64,000 bases of DNA, taken from contig OZ007500.1 in NCBI GenBank assembly GCA_963931805.1, positions 86,352,738 to 86,416,737 on the forward strand, given 5' to 3'. The translations under genes and the position numbers were made by a program. The DNA is from Microdon myrmicae (Eukaryota > Arthropoda > Insecta > Diptera > Syrphidae). Shown here piece after piece: positions 57,111-64,000 of the stretch (its first letter is position 1; every line of letters starts with the position of its first letter). The notes under the pieces were generated by a model. That model saw only the letters and a list, made by a program, of their open reading frames with translations. It made no database searches and was not told where the DNA came from.

Positions 57111-57427
57111 AACGAACGTCTTTGTTTTATCGTTCAGTGATCATGTCGTGTAAAAAAAAACATTTGCGGCACGCATTGCTTTTCTTACTTAATCAAAATA
57201 AAAAGGCTGTTGAAAGTCATCGTTTGCTGGTGGAAACATATGGTGAACACGCTTCATCAATTAGAACACATGAGACATGGTTTCGACAATTCAAAAGTGG
57301 TGATTTCAATGTGAAAGACAGTGACCGCTCTGGTAGACCACAAAAATGTGAAGACGAGCAATAGCAAGAGTTATTGGACGATGACCCAACTCAAACTCAA
57401 CGGCAATTAGCAGAAGCATTACACGTG

Positions 57428-57698
57428 TATAGCGTTTGAAATAATAGTGAAGAAGAACGTGTGATTCGAACTGACGCTATGACAGTTTTAATCACCAAAA
57501 ATTGTACCTAAGCGTTACCCATCAGGCTACTGGCCGTGTTTAGAATTTGATTTTTAAACTCGACTATATTCCACTGATGTGAATTGTTATGTTATCGCTA
57601 TGGTATACGGCTCTGATGTATTTTCTTATTCGATTTTCGTTCGGTGTTCTTCACTATTTTGCTTGTGAATTGTGTGTGTATCTGTTCGAGACGCCACA
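57428..57698 (-). mobile_element. tRNA-like repeat element, copy 3 (best preserved)
   Basis: A 271-bp minus-strand copy with A-box-like TAGCCTGATGGGTAACGC and B-box-like CAGTTCGAATCACA about 57 nt apart. Left flank ACACGTG and right ACATGTG may be a short TSD. It is colinear with copies 1 and 2 over nearly its whole length. Confidence 0.68.
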
Positions 57699-57706
57699 TG
57701 TGTCAC

Positions 57707-57807
57707 ATTGCCCGGAAAAACAAATTATTATGGAAAATTTAACAAGCCTCATACTTGTTAAATAAGGCCAAGACCGGATTCCGGTTGTAGTGTCGATGAT
57801 GATGATT
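57707..57807 (+). mobile_element. 5'-truncated SINE, 11-bp TSD
   Basis: Body, shared terminus and (GAT)n only. The TSD ACATGTG(T/C)CAC is at 57696-57706 and 57808-57818. It landed at the border of the tRNA-like repeat, after that element had inserted. Confidence 0.88.
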
Positions 57808-58015
57808 ACATGTGCCACAAGAAACAATGGGCAGTCGTTTACAAGCAATGGGTAAGATCAATAAACTCGGTAAATGCGTCCCACACGATTTGAAGGAACG
57901 TCAATGGAAAATCGCAAATTCACTTGTGAAAGGCCACAAAGGAAATCGTTTTTGCATCGAATTCTGACGGGTGACGAAAAATGGATTTATTTTGAAAACC
58001 CGAAGCGGAAAATAA

Positions 58016-59120
58016 TCATTATGGAAAATTTAACATGCCTCGGATATGGACCGGATACACGACGACGGCCATGGAAACGAAAATGGGTATACGATTTGAG
58101 AATTTTCTCATGGAACGTCCGCTCACTATACAGAGCCCGAGGTGCACAGCAACTAGCCGATGCCGTGACAGAATATAAGGCTGGCAGACCAGTATTACAA
58201 GAAATAAGATGAACGGACAGTGGTGCTATTCACCGAAATGAGTATGACATTTATTATAGCTGCCATGCAAAACACCATGTGCTCGGGGGCGTAGGCTTTC
58301 TAGTCAGCCAAAAACTGAAGTCTGCCACTATTGGCTTTAATGCAATAAATGAAAGGCTATGCACTCTGCGCGTGCGAGGCAAATTTAAGAACATAAGCCT
58401 CATAAACGTTCACGGACCTGCAGAGGAGTCCTCTGACGACGAAAAACAAAAATACTACGAGAACGTCGAACGGGCCCTCAATGCCTGCCCAAGATACGAT
58501 CTGAAAATCGTTCTTGGTGATTTGAATGCAAAAATAGGTCGGGAGCCGGTTTTCAGGCACTACACAGGTTCCAATACTTTGCATGAGAACACTAATGCGA
58601 ACGGACTACGAGTCATCGAACTGGCTGCATCAAAAAACTTGGTCGTTGCGTCGTTAAATCCCGAAATTTCTCCAGACCATTCAAGCTACTACTGTACATG
58701 ATCATGGTCTTACCAGTACTCAATAAAAGGCACTCTGAACTCTTAGCCACGTTCGAGGAAAGGTCTTAAAAACAATTGCTGTCCCCGTATGTGAGGGAGG
58801 ACGATTTCGGAGAACCTTGAGTTGTACGCGATCTACCTTGAAGTTAACGTTGTAAGAAAAATCAAGCTCGGTAGATTCCGGACACCTAGCTCGAATGAGC
58901 GAAGAGGAGCCTGTCCGGAAAGTCCTTTGTGGCAGAATGTATGGAAGGCGACAGCGCGGCAGACCTTGGCTGCGATGGAGGAATGGCGTAGACAGGACGA
59001 CCAGAACCTGGCAGTGCCACACCGGATGACATCGGTTCGAAATCGGGACCGGTGGAAAGATTTGTTAAATAAGGCCAAGACCGGATCCCGGTTGTAGTGC
59101 CGATGATGATGATGATGGCC
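58016..59120 (+). mobile_element. LINE-D copy with endonuclease, RT deleted
   Basis: It starts in upstream sequence ATCATTATGGAAAATTTAAC, which is also the SINE body, then an RTE-like APE endonuclease: LRIFSWNVRSLYRARGAQQ (58100), GRPVLQEIR (58185), GVGFLVSQKLKSATIGFNAI (58290), ISLINVHGPAEESSDDEKQ (58395), LKIVLGDLNAKIGREPVF (58500), ANGLRVIELAASKNLVVAS (58595). At about 58685 it jumps to the C-terminal region (KRHSELLA, then FRTPSSNERRGACPE in a shifted frame), dropping the whole RT. The terminus and (GAT)n at 59057-59118 match the SINE. Frames are broken at 58210 and elsewhere. Confidence 0.87.
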
Positions 59121-59216
59121 AAATCAAAAATCGTTGACATGGTTTTTAAGAGAATTCATAGCAACATTTTTTTGTTTGACTGAACAAAATGTATCCATAA
59201 TAAAGAAAATACGAGG

Positions 59217-59300
59217 GTAGGCTGAAATGTAATGACACGTGCTTGCTGAATGCGAATGAAATGACCTACAGAAACCCGCTTAGTGGCAAAAAAAAAAAAA
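59217..59300 (+). mobile_element. Possible mariner terminal repeat
   Basis: TACGAGGGTAGGCTGAAATG at 59213 resembles the terminal repeats of the mariners here but has a different continuation and no partner end was found. It is followed by an A run. Confidence 0.4.
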
Positions 59301-59961
59301 AATTAAACAGGATCTTCTGGATCTTTTGTTTAAGGGGTCATGCTACTGGAATTTTTTCAAAAAATCGATTTTTTTATTGGCTTAATTGATGGATAAACTA
59401 TTCAAAAATGGAAAAAAAATGTTTTATACCATAGACAAAATTTTATCAGTTCATTTAAACCATTTTATTGAAGATGTCCAGTGCGGGAAAACCCTCTACC
59501 CTTTCCATTCCTTGTGTCTGTTTTCCTATTTTTCACATCTCTGTTTGCGTCTTTCAGGCATCGATTGATTTATAATCTTTGGAGAGTTTTTGGTGTCGAC
59601 TGGCATAATGTTCGTCATGGAAAGGATGTGACCTCGATTTCGAGACGGATCTAGTAGGGCTCCTACTACAAGGGCATAACACCTTTAGTGGTTGCTTTCA
59701 CTTATCTATCGATGGTCCTGACTTGCATCCTTTCCCGAGGCGATATTGGTTTCCTGTGTAGGACCATTTAAATGGAACCGGAATTTCGCATTGATCTTTG
59801 CAACATTCGCGGCCTGAGGTGCAATTGCTCTTCTGTATCTGCCCACGAACCAGAAACCAACAATCCTTATACTTACCAAAACCCAGGTAATAACTAATAC
59901 AGATATTTCCGATTTCAGTCTACCTGGTTATAACTTAGTGCAAGCTGTTCTTTACACATCA

Positions 59962-60262
59962 CATTCTTCTTTATTTTACTTCTCCCAGGAAAGGCGAACC
60001 TATAGCGCTGAGTCAGCGCCCTGAGATGGTATTTTTTCTCGATCGGATCCATCAGGCAAGCTCCGAAAGATGCTCAAGGATTATTCCTTACCATTTTACG
60101 AAGCCTATAGCTTAATGGGGTGGTATTTCGCCGGGCGGCTGAGCTTTGCGGCACTAGCTACCACTCGGTAATTGTGCCGAGCTGCACAATAGGAAGGGTC
60201 GTCAGTTCAACCTACATTTGCACAATCAAATGCAAGACACGATCTCCTTACCAGCCATTGAG
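59962..60262 (-). mobile_element. Mini-LINE-A, second copy
   Basis: The same arrangement as 1290-1548: 5'-leader sequence (GTGCCGCAAAGCTCAGCCGC, CCCATTAAGCTATAGGCTTCG on the minus strand) joined straight to the LINE-A 3' end (GCGCTATAGGTTCGCCTTTCC, GAGAAGTAAAATAAAG). The internal join differs slightly in length from the first copy. Confidence 0.65.
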
Positions 60263-60387
60263 GCGACATACGTACATAGGAAGTGATATTGCTTTTTAGT
60301 TTCTGCGACAATTTGGACTCTGCTCCACTCCAGAATTTAATTTCGCGTGGCTAAAACTTCATGTTCTTGAGGATATCATACATTACT

Positions 60388-60472
60388 GCATGGGTGGACT
60401 GAAAAGTTTCCGACCTCAACGTGAAGATAGCAGCACCCGTCAATAGAAGCTAGTGAATGTGTGTGGGTTATA
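60388..60472 (+). mobile_element. Mariner-type MITE, left half
   Basis: TGGGTGGACTGAAAAGTTTCC then GACCTCAACGTGAAGATAGC match the MITE at 39059-39265. Truncated where an LTR-A-like start begins. Confidence 0.65.
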
Positions 60473-60570
60473 TGTCGTGGTGCCGACACGGGCACAGGTT
60501 CACACATACTCCACACTAAAAATCACGAAAACCGTGCACCACAGGAGAATGAAAAATGGAAACGCTGGTG
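60473..60570 (+). mobile_element. LTR-A-like 5' end fragment
   Basis: It begins TGTCGTGGTGCCGACACGGGC, like TGTCGTGGCGCCGGCATAGG at 62609, and continues weakly similar for about 60 bp before the tandem array. Confidence 0.4.
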
Positions 60571-60588
60571 ATGTCTAGTTGCTTAATC

Positions 60589-60771
60589 ATCATCATCGGA
60601 ACTACAACCGGGAACCGGTCTTGGCCTTATTTAGCAAGTCCTGAGGCTTGTTAAATTTTCCATAATGATTTGTTTTTTTTTTTCGGGCAAGGTCATTAGT
60701 CTAGCGCCAGAGGCTCCCCGACGGGGAATCGAACCCCGGCGGGTATACTAACCACTATACTATCGAGGAGC
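60589..60771 (-). mobile_element. tRNA-Asp SINE lacking its anticodon arm, 14-bp TSD
   Basis: A minus-strand copy. The TSD CTAGTTGCTTAATC is at 60575-60588 and 60772-60785. Between the B box and the D arm about 15 nt are missing, removing most of the anticodon arm, while A- and B-box promoter parts remain. Confidence 0.92.
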
Positions 60772-60976
60772 CTAGTTGCTTAATCGCCGCTTTTATTTTC
60801 ACGTGTCTTCCAAATCAAAATTACACAGGTGTTGTCTGGTTGCTTAGTGGTTCTTTTTTTACTTTTTACGTATTTTACAAATCAAAATAACACTGGTCTC
60901 GTCTAGTTGCTTACTTGTTCTTTTAACGTTTACGTACTTTCCAAATCAAAATAACACAGGTATTGTCTAGTGGCTT

Positions 60977-61171
60977 GGCTCCTCGATAGTATGGTGGTTA
61001 GTATACCCGCCTGTCACGCGGGAGGCCGGGGTTCGATTCCCCGTCAGGGAGCCTCTGGCGCAAGACTAATAACCTTGCCCGAAAAAAAATCATTATGGAA
61101 AATTTAACAAGACTCAGGACTTGCTAAATAAGGCCAAGACCGCCTCCCCGTTGTAGTGCCGATGATGATGA
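60977..61171 (+). mobile_element. tRNA-Asp SINE, full length, 13-bp TSD
   Basis: A plus-strand copy with a nearly intact tRNA-Asp head (60980-61051), body, shared terminus and (GAT)n. The TSD TGTCTAGTGGCTT is at 60964-60976 and 61172-61184. It landed in the same part of the tandem unit as the SINE at 60589, in the opposite orientation. Confidence 0.93.
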
Positions 61172-61278
61172 TGTCTAGTGGCTTAGTTGTTCTTTTTTTT
61201 ATTTTCATGTATTTTTCAAACCGAAACAACACCGGCTTTGTCTAGTTGCTTAATTGTTCTTTTAATGTTTACGTTTAT

Positions 61279-62255
61279 TGTCACAACCGATTTGCTCTTT
61301 GATCGCGTTAGCCTACTAAAAGAATTCAGCACAAATGACGCGGGGGTATAAATCAGTGGCAGACACTATTTTCTGAACGGACGTGAACTTCCAAGTACGA
61401 ACTTCGCCTGACTCTCGCAACGCTCGACCTCGTCTTGATTCCTCGGTGGTTGGTATTAGACTGACTAAAAGGGGGCAAGAATCCGTTCATGGTGTCGTGG
61501 CAGTGGAGTCATTGCTAAGTAAGCTCGCTGCCACTTACTAAGGATGAGTAGAAAGGTTGCTATGCGTACATAGAGAATTGTTTCGGGGAATTTTCTGCCG
61601 TACAGGCTGAATTAGATTCCTCTGTTGCTCTGTATACGATGAAATCGGTTTCGGGGGCATGCCCAAATATGGGCATGAGTTGTCGGTTAGACAAAGGAAC
61701 ATGGATCTTGGTCGTTGCGATGGTTGTTTCGTGGAAATGCAACGCATCGTGCTGGTGACTTACCAGTAAGGAGAATTGGTATCATTTCCGATCGTTTAGG
61801 TAAGATGGGGGCCGAAATGGTTTTCGGGGAAACTAAATGTTGCTTGGTTACAAGCGAGGAAAATGGTTTAGGTAGGAAGTGAGCCGGAATGGTTTTCGGA
61901 GGAAATTAATGCTGCTTGGTTGCAAGCGAGAAATATAGTTTAAGTAGGAAATTAACGAAAGTGGTTTTTGGGAAAAATGTATGCGGTTTGATGTAGATGA
62001 GGGAAATGATTTATATTCTGTTGTAAGTTTTGAAAATGCATTTTATTACAGATTGGGAAATGGATTCTTTGCAAGTTCGGGGGTGTATGCGATTGCAGAT
62101 TTGGGAATGGGTGCTGTTGCAGATGGGAAGTGTGTTCTTTGCATGTTTGCGAATGTGTGCTAGTGCAGATTTGGTTCAATGGTGGCGCGCTGTTAGCGGT
62201 CAAAATTGGTTGGAATTGTGGGTTGGTTCTCCATGTGATATAGAGAACCCCTACA
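61279..62255 (-). mobile_element. Gypsy-like 3' LTR (minus strand)
   Basis: On the minus strand the unit starts TGTAGGGGTTCTC right after a G run and ends GGTTGTGACA, so TG...CA ends over 977 bp. It lies just downstream of a pol fragment and polypurine tract of the same orientation (62260-62600). No second LTR is in the window. Confidence 0.6.
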
Positions 62256-62259
62256 GTAC

Positions 62260-62278
62260 CCCCCCCCCCCCCCCCCCC
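62260..62278 (-). other. Polypurine tract (G run)
   Basis: A run of about 19 C on the plus strand reads as G on the minus strand. It is immediately 5' of the LTR start, where the plus-strand primer of an LTR retroelement is expected. Confidence 0.55.
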
Positions 62279-62368
62279 ACCAGTGACGTAGTCACGAAAT
62301 AACGGTAGGGGCGCGGAGGAGTTTGGAGTGCGTGGTGGAAGGAGAGTAGGTGGCTAGGGATTGGAAGG

Positions 62369-62608
62369 TTAGGATTGCCCTAGAAGACGCGCTCGGCTTC
62401 GGGTAAGTGGAGGTTGAGGCGGGTGGCGGTTGCTGGTAGAGTCGGGTGCTGACTGAGGATCTGGAGATGAAGCCTCCAAGAAACAAGGTTTGAGTCGCTC
62501 AACGCTGGCCGTGGATTGTTTGCCTCGGATATCTATCTCGAAGACACGACCACTGATGCGGTTGGAGACTCTGACAGGGCCGCCGTATGGGGGATCCAAA
62601 GGTTTTTT
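62369..62608 (-). mobile_element. Ty3/gypsy pol C-terminus (integrase tail)
   Basis: The minus-strand frame reads PLDPPYGGPVRVSNR, then VFEIDIRGKQSTASVERLKP, a layout typical of the end of Ty3/gypsy Pol downstream of the integrase core, followed by a Pro/Ser-rich tail and a stop at 62369. Upstream it is cut at 62609 by LTR-A. The integrase core, RT and gag are absent. Confidence 0.75.
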
Positions 62609-63445
62609 GTCGTGGCGCCGGCATAGGCGCTAGGTTCTACCACGTCCCCACGAATTGTTCACTGTCACCCATCGATTGTTCCGTCGAATTCCGCTGCAAA
62701 AACGATCACCATAGCAGAAGAGAAAACATCACACACCGGAGAAATGAAACACACTATTTTTGTAATTTGTTCCTTTTTTATTGTCATTTAATTTAGTTGC
62801 ACTCTCCAGGAATTTATGTCTAGTGAGGACAAATCGTTTTACGTTAATAACTAGGTAGAACACACGAGCACTGATTATTGTTTTTAGTTTCATACAACAA
62901 CGCATTTGAACACACGGAGAATTCAACACAAGTCACATTCCGTTTAGTCATCAATAAACTCGATGTATCAAAATAAAGTCAAAGGTACCAACGGAATTAC
63001 GCCAGTTGGAAATAATTTAAGTTGGGTAAGCAATATTACTGATTCATCAGCGTCCGACTTTGACTCTGGGGTGCACACCGATGCACACCTCATACGCACT
63101 CTACTAGGGGGGAAACGCGACCGACTCCTTCGATGGATGAATTACGACTCAATGATACAACCCTCGTTTGGGGTGAGTTTATTGGTGTGGTGAAAAGGAA
63201 ATGAAATTTTCCTTTTGAGACCGACCAATCAGAGTGGATCTCCGGTACATAGATACTGGCGTACCGATTTCTTCCAGGAAAAATGATATAACGCATTAAT
63301 TGCGTGTATGTCCTTGATGGGCAAATGCTTGAGGGTGTTGGATGCGATAGCATAATCGAAAAACGATGAGGTCTCTAGAGCTTTAGGGCAGGGAGATTTG
63401 GAGGTAAGTGGAAAAGGTAGCAGTGGCGTCAGTAGAACCGCCACA
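62609..63445 (+). mobile_element. LTR-A-like copy
   Basis: It begins TGTCGTGGCGCCGGC and ends AGTAGAACCGCCACA. The middle (CAACCCTCGTTTGGGGTGAG, AAAGGAAATGAAATTT) matches 29142-29180. It lies between a gypsy pol end and LINE-D, whose sequences do not join across it, so a deletion or recombination accompanied it. Confidence 0.5.
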
Positions 63446-64000
63446 AAGCTTTGTTGGATTTGATCAGCCGTTCCCGTATTTCTTCTTCCATATTATTATC
63501 GGCTGATACTATTGACCCAAGGTAGTTAAAGGATTGCACTACTTCAATTCGTGCTCCACTACCCTCTTAGTTTGACCAACGTTATATGCCTTCTCTTCGA
63601 AGAAGTTTTCACCATGTACTTAGTTTTTCCCTCATTTGCAGTCCCAGTTTTTTGTGTCGCCTGCTCGATCTGAGTGAAGGAGTTCTGTACAGCCGAATCG
63701 GATCTACCGATGACGTTGATGTCATCTACGTAGGCAAGTATCTGGCTGGACTTGGTGACAATAGTCCCTCTAGTTGTAAGGCCAGAGTCGCGGATTGCTT
63801 TCTTCAACGCCTGGTTGAAGAGGAGGCGGGCCAGACCGTCTCCTTGTCGGAGTCCATTAAAGATGTTTATTGGTTTGGACAGCAATCCCGCTATTTTTAC
63901 TTGACTAGTTACGTTGGTCATGGTCAACCTACAAAGTTGTATCAATTTGTTTGGAATGCCGAACTCTCTCATGGCATTATACGAGTATAGTTCTACCCTG
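63446..64000 (-). mobile_element. LINE-D RT fragment with motifs B and C
   Basis: The minus-strand frame 63972-63559 reads REFGIPNKLIQLCRLTMTN, motif B (NGLRQGDGLARLLFN), TRGTIVTKSSQILAYVDDIN (motif C, YVDD in place of YADD) and GRSDSAVQNSFTQIEQATQK, TKYMVKTSSKRR. Further left it continues with VEHELK-like and QSFNYLGSIVSADNN-like pieces to 63446. It supplies the motif B region missing from the copy at 35385-36906. Its 5' part is outside the window. Confidence 0.85.

Larger units (their letters stand above)
57142..58015 (+). mobile_element. Mariner N-terminal half, split by two insertions
   Basis: An ATG at 57142 opens the helix-turn-helix part (LRHALLFLLNQNKKAVESH, TWFRQFKSGDFNVKD, DRSGRPQK). 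A stop at 57362 is followed by QELLDDDPTQTQRQLAEAL. After the tRNA-like repeat (57428-57698) and a SINE (57707-57807) it resumes with QETMGSRLQAMGKINK, then RKSFLHRILTGDEKWIYFENPKRK (first Asp). It is cut at 58015 by LINE-D, so the second and third catalytic positions are absent. Confidence 0.8.
60571..61278. repeat. 64-67-bp tandem array, hit twice by SINEs
   Basis: The anchor CTAGTTGCTTA recurs at 60575/60772 (split by a SINE), 60836, 60903, 60967/61175 (split by a SINE) and 61242. Each unit carries TCAAAATAACAC(A/T)GG and a T-rich stretch. Without the two SINEs there are about five units of 64-67 bp. Confidence 0.85.

Noticed and set aside
61981..62302. Plus-strand ORFs in the gypsy LTR
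   Set aside because: They lie in a G/T-rich LTR with quasi-repeats; there is no start context, no domain, and the element reads on the other strand.

Overview
This is a eukaryotic, almost certainly insect, genomic window. It is low in genes and made almost entirely of transposable-element relics. The evidence is DD34D mariner transposases, several non-LTR retrotransposon (LINE) lineages, LTR ends, MITEs, mini- and microsatellites, an 18S rRNA scrap with insect-like sequence, and an exon-like ORF with a GT splice donor. Nothing looks bacterial. Names such as LINE-A to LINE-E, LTR-A and LTR-B are working labels used only here.

Layout. 0-3.5 kb: LINE-A, LINE-B and LINE-C pieces nested in one another, plus a tRNA-Asp SINE. 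4.1-4.6 kb: 177-bp satellite. 4.7-9.2 kb: two antisense LINE-A copies, the first broken by a SINE and a solo LTR (LTR-B). 9.4-10.8 kb: mariner remnant, 18S rRNA pseudogene and LINE-B tails. 12.2-14.8 kb: the longest LINE-A copy. 14.9-15.8 kb: IS630/Tc1-like element. 16.5-17.6 kb: LTR-A. 18.0-18.5 kb: the best candidate host exon (minus strand). 19.9-27.2 kb: SINE, MITE half, and LINE-A, -B, -E and -C. 28.6-32.0 kb: a mariner split by LTR-A, itself split by LTR-B. 33.4-36.9 kb: SINE, 65-bp minisatellite, retroelement 5' region and LINE-D. 37.4-39.3 kb: mariner and MITE. 42.3-46.2 kb: LINE-A with four insertions, then a mariner with a long open C-terminal frame. 47.5-52.6 kb: SINEs, minisatellite and LINE-B. 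53-54.2 kb and 57.1-59.1 kb: mariners with SINE insertions and LINE-D. 60-64 kb: mini-LINE-A, a 64-67-bp tandem array hit twice by SINEs, a gypsy LTR with the end of pol, LTR-A, and LINE-D.

The main system is a parasitic retroposon set built around one RTE-like LINE (LINE-D). LINE-D, a roughly 330-bp internally deleted derivative (mini-LINE-D) and a roughly 200-bp SINE with a complete tRNA-Asp(GTC) head all end in the same roughly 45-bp 3' sequence followed by (GAT)n. The SINE body also matches sequence just upstream of the LINE-D endonuclease. At least ten insertions show target-site duplications (TSDs) of about 8-14 bp. The simplest model is that the LINE-D enzyme mobilises all three, and that the SINE arose when a tRNA-Asp joined a mini-LINE-D. 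LINE-A has its own short internally deleted derivative, so the same process seems to have happened twice.

No LINE copy here looks intact: frameshifts, stops and internal deletions remove catalytic blocks. The window therefore records past activity, and the active source elements must lie elsewhere. All identifications come from reading the sequence; no database search was run.
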